The position numbers and the translations under genes were made by a program. Below the pieces are notes generated by a model. That model saw only the letters and a list, made by a program, of their open reading frames with translations, had not been told where the DNA came from and ran no database searches. DNA of 38,080 bases from Scleromatobacter sp038208735 (GTDB taxonomy: Bacteria > Pseudomonadota > Gammaproteobacteria > Burkholderiales > Burkholderiaceae_C), in the NCBI GenBank assembly GCA_038208735.1, contig JBBQYL010000022.1, forward strand, positions 1 to 38,080, written 5' to 3'. Positions 16,080-24,105 of this stretch are shown here, piece after piece. Within the stretch, counting starts at the first letter, position 1, and each line of letters begins with the position of its first letter.

Positions 16080-16137
16080 GCCTGTCGAACTTCGCGCTGT
16101 AGAACGCGACGCGGTCTTCAGGCCGGCGTGCTCGTCG

Positions 16138-16440
16138 TCAGTGCGCCGCGTCCTTGCCGAACAGCTTGCGCAGCTCGTCCTTCGCCGCCTCCAGCCGCTG
16201 GTGCTGGACGGGCTCGAGGTTGTGGCCGGCGCGGTTGATATGGAACGTGAGCATCGACATGGCCGAACAGTACGGGTCGCTCCTGCGACGATCGCTGTGC
16301 TCGGCGGAGGCCTTGAGCGACTGCGCGATTTTCTTCGGATCCGTGAGCTTGAAGACGTCGTGCTTGAGGTCGAGGGCGTCGCTCGTTTCGGTGACGTGTT
16401 GCGACCAGCGCTTGGAGGGGTGGGAATGCGAGGCGGTCAT
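16138..16440 (-). CDS. DUF3175-family protein
   Basis: A 100-aa soluble protein that matches the DUF3175 family over its whole length: KRWSQHVTETSDALDLKHD, then IAQSLKASAEHSDRRRSDPY, then SAMSMLTFHINRAGHNL and a C-terminal AKDELRKLFGK. The family's role is unknown; it is common in Proteobacteria as a stand-alone small basic protein. Start ATG 16440 gives the usual short Ser/His lead-in; the frame remains open further upstream, but that part has no family match. It is transcribed away from the DUF3311 gene, with ~130 bases of shared upstream DNA. Confidence 0.85.
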   Translation of the reverse strand: MTASHSHPSKRWSQHVTETSDALDLKHDVFKLTDPKKIAQSLKASAEHSDRRRSDPYCSAMSMLTFHINRAGHNLEPVQHQRLEAAKDELRKLFGKDAAH

Positions 16441-16571
16441 GATCGTGCGGCTTGGGGTCGAACCCGAAGGTGAGCAAGGCGGGCGCCCGCGCGAGTCTCG
16501 CAGTCCCCTGCAAGGGACTTGCACTTGGGAACAGAATCGCCGACGAGTAAAACAATCGCGAGGAGAACTTC

Positions 16572-16754
16572 ATGTGGATGCTGCTGGTGCTCCCGTTCGT
16601 CGGGCTGCTTTGGGTGCCTTTCTACAACACCGATTCGTTGCCGAGCCTGTTCGGCTTCCCGTTCTTCTACTGGTACCAGCTGCTGTGGGTGCCCATCACC
16701 GCCTTCCTGATCTGGCTCGTCTACCGTGACGGCCTGCGCAAGGGCGTCCTGTGA
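16572..16754 (+). CDS. DUF3311-family small membrane protein
   Basis: A 60-aa inner-membrane protein with two hydrophobic helices (MLLVLPFVGLLWVPFYN and YWYQLLWVPITAFLIWLVY) and a short positively charged tail (RDGLRKG), the standard DUF3311 layout. GAGGAG lies just upstream of ATG 16572. Its TGA overlaps the ATG of the following symporter gene, so the two are translationally coupled. DUF3311 proteins regularly sit directly before MctP-type sodium:solute symporters and are presumed accessory subunits, like YhdT beside PanF. The exact role is unproven. Confidence 0.9.
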   Translation: MWMLLVLPFVGLLWVPFYNTDSLPSLFGFPFFYWYQLLWVPITAFLIWLVYRDGLRKGVL

Positions 16755-18247
16755 TGACCGACCAGATCAACTGGACGGCGCTGGCCGTCTTCGCCTTCTT
16801 CTTCCTGCTCGTCACCGTGATGGGCTTCTGGGCCTCGCGCTGGAACCGCAGCGCCAAGGAAGGCGCGCACCTCGACGAGTGGGGCCTGGGCGGCCGCAGC
16901 TTCGGCACCTGGATCACCTGGTTCCTGGTGGGCGGCGATTTCTACACCGCCTACACGGTGATTGCCGTGCCGGCGCTGGTGTACGCGGTCGGGGCCTACG
17001 GCTTCTTCGCGCTGCCCTACACGATCCTGGTCTATCCGATCGTGTTCGTGGTCATGCCGCGACTGTGGCACGCGGCGCAGAAGGCGGGTCACGTGACCGC
17101 GGCCGACGTGGTCTACGGCCGCTACGGCTCGCGCCCGCTGGAGCTGGCCGTGGCCGTGACGGCGGTCGTCGCCACGATGCCCTACATCGCGCTGCAGCTG
17201 GTGGGCATGGAAGTGGTCATCAAGGCGCTGGGCCTCACCGGCGAGCTGCCGCTGGCCGCGGCATTCGTCATCCTCGCGCTGTACACCTACTCGGCCGGCC
17301 TGCGCGCGCCGGCGCTCATCGCGTTCGTGAAGGACCTGATGATCTACATCGTGGTGCTGGTGGCCGTGGTGCTGGTGCCGATGAAGCTGGGCGGCTACGC
17401 GCACGTGTTCGACGTGGCGAGCGCCGCCTACACCGCCAAGAAGTCCGGCGGCCTGCTGCTGAAGCCCGCGCAGTACCTGCCGTACGCCACGCTGGCGCTG
17501 GGTTCGGCGATGGCCGCGTTCATGTACCCGCATACCCTCACGGGCATCTTCGCGGCCAAGAGCGCGGACACCATCCGCAAGAACGCCGTCTTCCTGCCGG
17601 CGTACACGGTGCTGCTGGGCCTGATCGCGATGCTGGGCTACATGGCCTACGCGGCGGGCGTGGACGTGCACGGCAACAACAACGCCGTGGTGCCCGCGCT
17701 GTTCACCGCGCTGTTCCCGTCGTGGTTCGTGGGCTTCGCGTTCGCCGCCATCGCCATCGGCGCGCTGGTGCCGGCCGCGGTGATGTCCATCGGCGCCGCC
17801 AACCTGTTCACGCGCAACTTCTGGAAGGCCTACGTCGACACCGGGGTGACGCCGGCCGGCGAGGCCAAGGTGGCCAAGCTGGTGTCGTTGGTGGTGAAGG
17901 TGGGCGCGCTGGTGATCATCCTCGTGCTGCCCACCAAGTTCGCGCTGGACCTGCAGCTGCTGGGCGGCGTGTGGATCCTGCAGACCTTCCCTGCCGTGGT
18001 GTTCGGCCTGTTCTTCGCGTGGTTCCGCGCGCCCGCCCTGCTGCTGGGCTGGGCCGTCGGTCTCGGCACCGGCACATGGTTGGCGTTCGCGGACGGCGTC
18101 AAGCCCGTGCATACGTTCGTGCTGGGCGGCGATTCGTACGCGATGTACACCGGCCTGTTCGCGCTGGCCGTCAACATCGTGGTGGCGTCGGTCGCGCAGG
18201 TGGCGCTGGGCGACCGGGGCGCACCGCCGGCGCCGGCGGTGCGCTGA
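16754..18247 (+). CDS. mctP: Sodium:solute symporter, MctP-type (monocarboxylate)
   Basis: A 497-aa inner-membrane transporter of the SSS family with about 13 hydrophobic segments. Family landmarks include DEWGLGGRSFGTWITWFL at the first loop, GDFYTAYTVIAVPALVY, and the SSS stretch YLPYATLALGSAMAAFMYPH. The pairing with DUF3311 and the overall wording match MctP-like carriers of pyruvate, lactate or acetate; the actual substrate cannot be read from sequence. Start ATG 16754 overlaps the previous stop (TGATG); a GTG at 16751 is an alternative. A strong terminator follows, so this is a two-gene unit. Confidence 0.88.
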   Translation: MTDQINWTALAVFAFFFLLVTVMGFWASRWNRSAKEGAHLDEWGLGGRSFGTWITWFLVGGDFYTAYTVIAVPALVYAVGAYGFFALPYTILVYPIVFVVMPRLWHAAQKAGHVTAADVVYGRYGSRPLELAVAVTAVVATMPYIALQLVGMEVVIKALGLTGELPLAAAFVILALYTYSAGLRAPALIAFVKDLMIYIVVLVAVVLVPMKLGGYAHVFDVASAAYTAKKSGGLLLKPAQYLPYATLALGSAMAAFMYPHTLTGIFAAKSADTIRKNAVFLPAYTVLLGLIAMLGYMAYAAGVDVHGNNNAVVPALFTALFPSWFVGFAFAAIAIGALVPAAVMSIGAANLFTRNFWKAYVDTGVTPAGEAKVAKLVSLVVKVGALVIILVLPTKFALDLQLLGGVWILQTFPAVVFGLFFAWFRAPALLLGWAVGLGTGTWLAFADGVKPVHTFVLGGDSYAMYTGLFALAVNIVVASVAQVALGDRGAPPAPAVR

Positions 18248-18269
18248 GCCGGCATGCTCCAGGATGCAA

Positions 18270-18292
18270 AGGGCCCGCTTCGCGCGGGCCCT
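18270..18292 (+). terminator. Rho-independent terminator after the symporter gene
   Basis: A 9-bp perfect stem AGGGCCCGC/GCGGGCCCT with loop TTCGC, followed by CTGCTTTCT; it starts 23 bases after the stop. Confidence 0.8.
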
Positions 18293-18314
18293 CTGCTTTC
18301 TCCCAGGCGGCCTT

Positions 18315-18343
18315 TTGCCAGACCCGCCGGATTGCCTTACAAT
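18315..18343 (+). promoter_or_regulatory. Sigma-70 promoter of the toxin-antitoxin pair
   Basis: TTGCCA and TACAAT are separated by 17 bases, one of the best housekeeping-type promoters in the window. It lies 22 bases before the antitoxin ATG, which has AAGGA at a good distance. The AT-rich stretch around the -10 element is a likely site for AbrB-type autoregulation. Confidence 0.65.
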
Positions 18344-18365
18344 AAAGCCAGAAGTAAGGAACATC

Positions 18366-18587
18366 ATGACAGAGTCAACGATCACCGCCAAAGGTCAGAC
18401 CACGGTACCTGCTGATGTTCGCGCGCTTGTCAACGCGACGCAGGGAACCAAGCTGGTCTGGTCAGTGACGCCGGACGGCACCATCGTCGTCCGGGCGAAG
18501 ACGAAGTCCATCCTCGACATGGCCGGCATGCTCGAGCCGCCGAAGGGGACCCATGTCTCGGTTGATCAGATGAACGCCTGGCGCTAG
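18366..18587 (+). CDS. AbrB/MazE-type antitoxin
   Basis: A 73-aa protein with an N-terminal SpoVT-AbrB swapped-hairpin DNA-binding domain (STITAKGQTTVPADVRALVN, then TKLVWSVTPDGTIVVRAK) and a C-terminal tail (MAGMLEPPKGTHVSVDQMN) of the kind that wraps a PIN toxin. It is preceded by its own promoter and ribosome binding site (TAAGGA) and followed without a gap by the toxin gene (stop TAG 18585-18587, next ATG 18588). It should neutralise the PIN toxin and repress the shared promoter. The pair's base composition is less GC-rich than its neighbours, in keeping with horizontal gain. Confidence 0.9.
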   Translation: MTESTITAKGQTTVPADVRALVNATQGTKLVWSVTPDGTIVVRAKTKSILDMAGMLEPPKGTHVSVDQMNAWR

Positions 18588-18989
18588 ATGCCCGCGTTGG
18601 ATACCAACGTCCTGGTGCGATATCTCATCCGGGACGACTCGGCGCAGTTTGCTGCGGCGCGCGCGCTCATCCGGCGTTGCGTGAGCGAGCGGCTCGTGTT
18701 GTTCGTTCCGGTCACGGTCACGCTCGAACTCGAATGGGTGCTGCGTTCTAGCTTCGGATTCGGCAAGGACGAAACAATCGCCACACTGGTGAATCTGTTC
18801 TCCGCAGCCGAGCTGACGTTCCAGTCGGAGATTGCGCTCGAGGTCGCGTTGCACCTCTATCGCACGGGCTCAGCCGACTTTGCCGACTGCCTGCATGTCT
18901 CGCTGGCAGCACAGGCATCGGAGACGCTACTATGGACGTTCGACAAGGCTGCGGCCAAGCTGGTCGGCGCCAGCCTGCTCACCAAGTGA
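18588..18989 (+). CDS. vapC: PIN-domain ribonuclease toxin (VapC-type)
   Basis: A 133-aa PIN-domain protein, the toxin of the pair. The acidic Mg-binding residues are in place: Asp5 (ALDTNVLVRYL), Glu47 (VTLELEWVL), Asp97/Asp100 (SADFADCLH) and Asp119 (TFDK). VapC toxins cut tRNA or rRNA and so stop translation when the antitoxin is lost. The gene begins directly after the antitoxin stop, indicating coupled translation, and the full family length is present, so the system looks intact. It ends 29 bases from the convergent nickel exporter gene. The target RNA cannot be predicted. Confidence 0.92.
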   Translation: MPALDTNVLVRYLIRDDSAQFAAARALIRRCVSERLVLFVPVTVTLELEWVLRSSFGFGKDETIATLVNLFSAAELTFQSEIALEVALHLYRTGSADFADCLHVSLAAQASETLLWTFDKAAAKLVGASLLTK

Positions 18990-19018
18990 CAGCGGATGTC
19001 TTCTGCGGCTTTGGCAAT

Positions 19019-19894
19019 TCAGACCAGCACGTGGAGTCCCTGCCAAGCGACGTAGCATCCGACGATCAGCATCAGGCCGCCTGACAGGAAGGGCGCCTTG
19101 GCTGCGAGCTCGCTCATCCGCCCGCCGCCTTCCATGCGCCTGGACAGGTGCTTCACGCCGATCGCCGCGACCACGCCCGAGGCCACCATGGTCAGCGCGA
19201 GGCCGATCGAGAAGCCCAAGACCAGCGTGGCGCCGAGCGCGATGCGCTTGAGCTGCAGGCACAACAGCAGCACCGTGATCGAGGCCGGGCACGGGATCAG
19301 GCCGCCCGTGAGGCCGAACATCACGATCTGGCCGGTGGTCACCGTTCGGCCGGCGAACCGGTTCTGGATGTCATCGGCATGGGCGCGGGCATGCGCGTCG
19401 CCGGCCGGGGCCTCGACCAACGGCTTGGCGGTCACCGCATGCGCGTGGCCGTGGCGATGATGCGCATGGTCATGCCCGTTGTCGTGCTCGTGGTCGTGAT
19501 GCGCATGGTCATGGTGGTCATGCGCGTCGTCACCGTGGTCGTGGAAGCACGCCGCCTTGTTCTGCGACGTGCGCCACAGCATCCACAGCGCGATGCCGAT
19601 GACGAGCACGCCCGACACCAGCTGCATCCACGGCTCGCTCGCCTCGGCACTCCAATGCTGGCCGAAGTACATGCCGCCCAGCGCGATCAGCCAGACGATG
19701 GCCGTGTGCGACACCGTGGCGGCCAGCCCCAGCAGCACGGCCTGCGTCAGGGTGCCGCGCACGGCGATGATGAAGGCCGCCATCATGGTCTTCGAGTGGC
19801 CGGGCTCCAGGCCGTGCAGCGCGCCCAGCAGGATCGCGCTGGGGACGAACAGCCAGGCGTTGCCGCCCTGCAGCAGGGTGTGGAAGTCGGTCAT
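19019..19894 (-). CDS. rcnA: Nickel/cobalt exporter, RcnA/NicO family
   Basis: A 291-aa inner-membrane protein of the NicO/RcnA family. The first helices carry the metal-path motif GALHGLEPGHSKTMMAAF and a later one GLTGGLIPCPASITVLLL; between them lies a cytoplasmic or periplasmic loop with over 20 His/Asp residues (HDHHDHAHHDHEHDNGHDH), typical of RcnA. About six hydrophobic segments are visible. Start ATG 19894 overlaps the repressor's TGA by four bases (ATGA), so the two are translated together. The role is efflux of excess Ni(II)/Co(II), inferred from family and from the linked metal-sensing repressor. Confidence 0.92.
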   Translation of the reverse strand: MTDFHTLLQGGNAWLFVPSAILLGALHGLEPGHSKTMMAAFIIAVRGTLTQAVLLGLAATVSHTAIVWLIALGGMYFGQHWSAEASEPWMQLVSGVLVIGIALWMLWRTSQNKAACFHDHGDDAHDHHDHAHHDHEHDNGHDHAHHRHGHAHAVTAKPLVEAPAGDAHARAHADDIQNRFAGRTVTTGQIVMFGLTGGLIPCPASITVLLLCLQLKRIALGATLVLGFSIGLALTMVASGVVAAIGVKHLSRRMEGGGRMSELAAKAPFLSGGLMLIVGCYVAWQGLHVLV

Positions 19895-20154
19895 AGGTAT
19901 TTGGTGATGGCCTTGAACTGGCTGATGGCGTCGCGGGCGCCCACGCCCTCGACGGCGTGCTCCAGGCAATGGTCGATGTGGTCGTGCACCAGCGTCTTCT
20001 TGGCGTTGCCCACGGCGCTCTCCACCGCCTGCATCTGCTGGGCGATCTCGAGGCAGTCGCGCCCCTCCTCCAGCATCGTGACGATGCTGCGCAGGTGACC
20101 CTCGGCGCGCTTCAGGCGCTTGATGATGTCGGGATGGGAAGGGTGGGCGGCCAT
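19891..20154 (-). CDS. rcnR: Metal-sensing repressor, CsoR/RcnR family
   Basis: An 87-aa all-helical DUF156-family repressor. Core motifs: IIKRLKRAEGHLRSIVTMLE and CLEIAQQMQAVESAV. Likely metal ligands are His4/His7 at the N-terminus, Cys34, His59 and Cys63 (HDHIDHC). The Cys-His-Cys arrangement is that of CsoR/DmeR; classical E. coli RcnR has Cys-His-His, so Co/Ni sensing is inferred from the RcnA partner and the N-terminal histidines rather than from the ligand set alone. It is first in a two-gene operon with the exporter. A palindrome with a G-tract directly upstream is the probable operator. Confidence 0.9.
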   Translation of the reverse strand: MAAHPSHPDIIKRLKRAEGHLRSIVTMLEEGRDCLEIAQQMQAVESAVGNAKKTLVHDHIDHCLEHAVEGVGARDAISQFKAITKYL

Positions 20155-20159
20155 GGTCT

Positions 20160-20178
20160 TATCCTGTGGGGGAGGATA
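20160..20178 (-). promoter_or_regulatory. Probable RcnR/CsoR-type operator
   Basis: TATCCTGTGGGGGAGGATA on the plus strand: perfect 6-bp inverted repeats TATCCT/AGGATA around a G-tract, as in known CsoR/RcnR operators (short palindrome interrupted by a run of G). It lies five bases upstream of the repressor ATG and overlaps its ribosome binding site (AGGA), so binding would block initiation of the two-gene unit. Confidence 0.65.
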
Positions 20179-20248
20179 GGATACCGCACCGACCCGTCGC
20201 CGTGCTGAACGCCTCCGCCACCTGCGGAAAGCGCCCGTTCTCGTTATT

Positions 20249-20265
20249 AGTTGTATTGAGCAACT
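20249..20265. promoter_or_regulatory. Candidate operator of the NAD operon
   Basis: AGTTG-N7-CAACT, an AT-rich 17-bp inverted repeat (AGTTGTATTGAGCAACT) standing out in GC-rich DNA, 41 bases before the first gene of the NAD operon. The operon ends with an NrtR-type repressor, whose sites are known to be AT-rich palindromes in such positions. Assignment to NrtR is inference. Confidence 0.4.
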
Positions 20266-20306
20266 TTAAGGCGTGCAGTGAATTCACCGATCCACAGGAC
20301 GAGCCC

Positions 20307-21158
20307 ATGACCACCCAGCTCCTCATCATCGATCCGCAGAACGACTTCTGCGACGTCCCCGCCGGTTACCGCCCCGTCGACCCGCTCACCGGCGTCGTCG
20401 TCGCGCCGGCCCTGCCCGTGGCCGGCGCCCACGCCGACATGCAGCGCATCGCCGCGTTCATCCGCGCAAGCGGCTCGGGCCTGGACGAGATCACAGTCAC
20501 GCTCGATTCGCACCACCACATCGACATCGCCCACCCCACGTTCTGGCAGCAGGCCGACGGCGCGGCCGTGACGCCGTTCACCACGATCACCGCCGCCCAG
20601 GTACGCGCCGGCGAGTTACGTCCGCGCGACCCGGCCGCGTCGCCGCGCACGCTGGCCTACCTCGACGAGCTGGAGGCCCGCGGCCGCTACACCTTGATGG
20701 TGTGGCCGGTGCACTGCGAGATCGGCACCTGGGGCCACGGCGTGCACGCCGACGTGCGCGCCGCCTACAACCAGTGGGAAGAGGCCCGGTTGCGCGGCGT
20801 GCGCAAGGTGACCAAGGGCGAAAACCCGTGGACGGAGCACTACAGCGCCATCCAGGCCGAGGTGCCCGATGCCGCCGACGCGCACACGCGCATGAACACC
20901 GCGCTGCTTGGCCAACTCGACCGCGCCCAGACCCTGTTCATCGCCGGCGAGGCCAGCAGCCACTGCGTGCGCGCGACCACCGAGCACATCGTCGACCACC
21001 TGCCCGGCGGCCGTCCCGGTCGCGTGGTGCTGCTCACCGACTGCATGAGCCCGGTGGGCGGCTTCGAGGCCCAGCATGCGGCCTTCCTCGACGCAATGAA
21101 GGCCAAGGGGATACGCCTGATGAGCTCGGCGCAAGCCCTGTCGCTGGCGGCCGCCTGA
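20307..21158 (+). CDS. Cysteine hydrolase, isochorismatase/nicotinamidase-like
   Basis: A 283-aa cytoplasmic hydrolase. The isochorismatase-fold catalytic triad is visible: Asp9 in IIDPQNDFC, Lys170 in RKVTKGENP and Cys220 in GEASSHCVRATTEH. A metal-site-like DSHHHIDIAHP matches the Asp-x-His ... His pattern of nicotinamidases. As first gene of an operon with pncB, nadE and nadM, conversion of nicotinamide to nicotinate is the natural role, which would feed PncB directly. It is longer than E. coli PncA (about 213 aa) and its wording differs, so the substrate is inferred from the neighbours. Start ATG 20307 begins the typical short lead to Asp9. Confidence 0.85.
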   Translation: MTTQLLIIDPQNDFCDVPAGYRPVDPLTGVVVAPALPVAGAHADMQRIAAFIRASGSGLDEITVTLDSHHHIDIAHPTFWQQADGAAVTPFTTITAAQVRAGELRPRDPAASPRTLAYLDELEARGRYTLMVWPVHCEIGTWGHGVHADVRAAYNQWEEARLRGVRKVTKGENPWTEHYSAIQAEVPDAADAHTRMNTALLGQLDRAQTLFIAGEASSHCVRATTEHIVDHLPGGRPGRVVLLTDCMSPVGGFEAQHAAFLDAMKAKGIRLMSSAQALSLAAA

Positions 21159-21176
21159 AACCCCGAGAATCACCCC

Positions 21177-22382
21177 ATGACCCCCGTCCTCCACAGCCTG
21201 CTCGAGACCGACCTCTACAAGTTCACGATGTGGCAGACCATGCTGCATCGGCACCCGCAGGCACAGGCCGAGTACCGCTTCGTGTGCCGCAACCAACCGG
21301 CCTTCCCGCTGGCCGAGCTGCTGCCCGAGGTGGACCAACAGCTCGATCACCTGTGCTCGCTGTCGTTCACCGAGGACGAGCTGGGGTATCTGGGCGCCCT
21401 GCGCTACATCAAGAACGACTTCGTCGACTTCCTGCGCATCTTCAAGTTCCAGCGTCGCTTCGTGCGCGCATCGATCGCCGAGGACGGCCGCACGCTGGAG
21501 ATCGTGGCCGAGGGCCCGCAGGTGCACGTGATGGGCTTCGAGATCTACGTGCTCGCCATCGTCAACGAGCTCTACTTCCGCCGCAGCGACCAGCCCGCCG
21601 CGCTGGCCGAGGGTCGCGCGCGGCTGCGGGCCAAGATCGCCGCGCTGCGCGCGTTCGGCGCGCACGAGCCCGCGCGCGCGAATCCGTTCGAGTTCTTCGA
21701 CTTCGGGGTGCGGCGCCGTTTCTCCGGCGCGTGGCAGGAGGAGGTGGTGCGCACGTTGAAGGACGAGGTGCCCCAGTTCTTCAAGGGCACGTCAAACGTG
21801 CACCTCGCGAAGCAGTTCGGCCTGGTGGCCATCGGCACCATGGCGCATGAATACCTCCAGTCGTACCAGGCCTTCGACGTGCGCCTGCGCGACTTCCAGA
21901 AGATGGCACTCGAGAACTGGGTGCAGGAGTACCGCGGCGACCTGGGCGTGGCGCTCACCGACGTCGTGGGCATGGACGCCTTCCTGGCCGACTTCGACCT
22001 GTACTTCGCCAAGCTGTTCGACGGCCTGCGCCACGACTCGGGCGACCCGACCGTCTGGGGCGAGAAGGCGCTGGCCCACTACGCCAAGCTGCGCATCGAC
22101 GCGCACACCAAGCGCCTCACGTTCTCGGACGGGCTCGACCTCGACACCGCGTTCGGCATCTACCGCCACTTCGCCGACCGCACCCAGGTGGGCTTCGGCA
22201 TCGGCACCAACCTCTCCAACGACGTCGGCCTGGTGCCGCTCAACATCGTGATGAAGCTGACGCAGTGCAACGGCCAGCCGGTGGCCAAGCTGTCCGACTC
22301 GCCCGGCAAGACGCTCTGCAAGGACGAGACCTTCCTGGCCTACCTGCGCCAGGTGTTCCACGTCGCGCCCGAAGCCGCCTGA
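21177..22382 (+). CDS. pncB: Nicotinate phosphoribosyltransferase
   Basis: A 401-aa cytoplasmic enzyme that makes nicotinate mononucleotide from nicotinate and PRPP with ATP hydrolysis (Preiss-Handler salvage). PncB landmarks: N-terminal LLETDLYKFTMWQTMLHRHP, FFDFGVRRRFS, KGTSNVHLAKQFGL with the phosphorylatable His, GTMAHEYLQSYQAF, FDGLRHDSGDP and FGIGTNLSND. Length matches E. coli PncB (400 aa). It begins 18 bases after the hydrolase stop and ends 10 bases before nadE, so all are one operon. Confidence 0.97.
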   Translation: MTPVLHSLLETDLYKFTMWQTMLHRHPQAQAEYRFVCRNQPAFPLAELLPEVDQQLDHLCSLSFTEDELGYLGALRYIKNDFVDFLRIFKFQRRFVRASIAEDGRTLEIVAEGPQVHVMGFEIYVLAIVNELYFRRSDQPAALAEGRARLRAKIAALRAFGAHEPARANPFEFFDFGVRRRFSGAWQEEVVRTLKDEVPQFFKGTSNVHLAKQFGLVAIGTMAHEYLQSYQAFDVRLRDFQKMALENWVQEYRGDLGVALTDVVGMDAFLADFDLYFAKLFDGLRHDSGDPTVWGEKALAHYAKLRIDAHTKRLTFSDGLDLDTAFGIYRHFADRTQVGFGIGTNLSNDVGLVPLNIVMKLTQCNGQPVAKLSDSPGKTLCKDETFLAYLRQVFHVAPEAA

Positions 22383-22392
22383 GGAGCGCCGC

Positions 22393-24093
22393 ATGCTTCG
22401 CATCACCGTTGCACAGTTGAACTGGATGGTCGGCGACATCGCCGGCAACGTCGACAAGATGATTGCCGCCGCCCGCGACGCGGCCGCCGCGCGCGCCGAC
22501 CTGGTCGTCTTCTCCGAGCTCTGCATCACGGGCTACTACCCCGGCGACCTGCTCGACGAGCCCGACTTCCTGGCCCGCGCCGCGCAGGGGTTGGCGCAAC
22601 TGCAGGCCGCGTCGAAGGAAATGCCGGCGCTCCACTGGATCGTGGGCGCGCCACTCGCGCGCGAAGGCGCCGGCAAGCGCCTGCTCAACGCGCTGGTGGT
22701 GCTGAAGGACGGCGAGATCGTGCTGCGCTACGCCAAGCAGTTGCTGCCGACGTACAACATCTTCGACGAGATGCGCCACTTCGCGCCGGGTCCCGACGTG
22801 GCTCGCGTGCTGCGCATCGGCGCCACGCAGGTGGGCCTGATGATCTGCGAGGACGGCTGGAACGACGCCGGCGACGACTACGCGGTGAACCCGTTCTCGC
22901 GCCTGGCCGACGCCGCACCCGACCTGGTGGTGTCCATCAACGCGAGCCCGTCCGACGTCGGCAAGCGCGAGATGCGCCACGCGGTCTTCGGCGCCGCCTG
23001 CAGGCGCCACGGCTTCCCGCTGCTGTACGTGAACCAGGTGGGTGGCCAGGACACGATCGTGTTCGACGGCGCGTCGTTCGCGGTCGACGCATCGGGCGCC
23101 GTCTGCTACGAGGCGCGGCGCTTCGTGGAGGACGTCACCACGCTGGCCTTCGACGACGGCCGTTTCTCCTCGGGCACCGGCGAGTCGCTGGCGCCGGTCG
23201 ATCCGAAGGGCCTGTCGACGATGGCGTTCTACCGCGCGCAGATCGTGCTGGGGTTGCGCGACTACGCGCGCCGCTGCGGCTTCTCCAAGGCCGTCATCGG
23301 ATCGTCGGGCGGCATCGACAGCGCACTCACCATGGCGCTGGCGGTCGATGCGCTGGGCGCCGACAACGTGGTGGGCGTCACGATGCCGTCGGTGTACTCG
23401 TCGGCCGGATCGGTGGACGACTCGGTGACGCTGTGCCGCAACCTGGGCATCGCGCTGGCGACGCATCCCATCGCCGACACGGTGGCCGCGTTCTCGCGCC
23501 AATTCGAGACCTCGTTCGGCCAGCCGCTGAAGGGCCTGCCGCTGGAGAACCTGCAGGCCCGCGTGCGCGGCACCACGCTGATGGCGTACTCCAACGCGTT
23601 CGGCCACCTGCTGCTGACCACGGGCAACAAGTCGGAGATCTCGGTGGGCTACTGCACGCTCTACGGCGACACCAACGGCGGCCTGGGCCTGATCGGCGAT
23701 CTCTACAAGACCGAGGTGTTCGCGCTCGCGCGCCATCTGAACGAGGCCGCCGGCCGAGAGCTGATCCCGCAGGCCATCATCGACAAGGAGCCGTCGGCCG
23801 AGCTCGCGCCCGACCAGCGCGACACCGACAGCCTGCCGCCCTATCCGGTGCTCGACGAGATCCTCAAGCTGCTGATCGAGGGCGGCCGCCTGGCGTCCGC
23901 CGAACTGGCGCACGCCACGCAATTCGTGTCGGCCCTGCGCGCGCAACCCGCGGGCGAGGCGCTCGTCACGCGCGTGCGGGCCATGATCGCGCGCAACGAG
24001 TACAAGCGGCGCCAGGCCCCGCCCATCATCCGCGTGCGTTCGCGCGCGTTCGGCATCGGCCGCCAGATGCCCATCGCGGCCAAGGTGGCCTGA
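22393..24093 (+). CDS. nadE: NAD+ synthase, glutamine-hydrolysing
   Basis: A 566-aa two-domain enzyme making NAD+ from nicotinate adenine dinucleotide, with ammonia taken from glutamine. The N-terminal nitrilase-type glutaminase has the Glu-Lys-Cys triad: Glu42 (FSELCITGYYPGD), Lys115 (RYAKQLLP) and Cys152 (MICEDGW). The C-terminal synthetase has the ATP pyrophosphatase loop SSGGIDS (304-310) and the NadE motifs TTGNKSEISVGYCTLYGD and LYKTEVFALA. It is the final step of the pathway encoded by its neighbours. The start at ATG 22393 has GAGGAG just before it. Confidence 0.97.
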   Translation: MLRITVAQLNWMVGDIAGNVDKMIAAARDAAAARADLVVFSELCITGYYPGDLLDEPDFLARAAQGLAQLQAASKEMPALHWIVGAPLAREGAGKRLLNALVVLKDGEIVLRYAKQLLPTYNIFDEMRHFAPGPDVARVLRIGATQVGLMICEDGWNDAGDDYAVNPFSRLADAAPDLVVSINASPSDVGKREMRHAVFGAACRRHGFPLLYVNQVGGQDTIVFDGASFAVDASGAVCYEARRFVEDVTTLAFDDGRFSSGTGESLAPVDPKGLSTMAFYRAQIVLGLRDYARRCGFSKAVIGSSGGIDSALTMALAVDALGADNVVGVTMPSVYSSAGSVDDSVTLCRNLGIALATHPIADTVAAFSRQFETSFGQPLKGLPLENLQARVRGTTLMAYSNAFGHLLLTTGNKSEISVGYCTLYGDTNGGLGLIGDLYKTEVFALARHLNEAAGRELIPQAIIDKEPSAELAPDQRDTDSLPPYPVLDEILKLLIEGGRLASAELAHATQFVSALRAQPAGEALVTRVRAMIARNEYKRRQAPPIIRVRSRAFGIGRQMPIAAKVA

Positions 24094-24105
24094 ACAGGAC
24101 AACGC

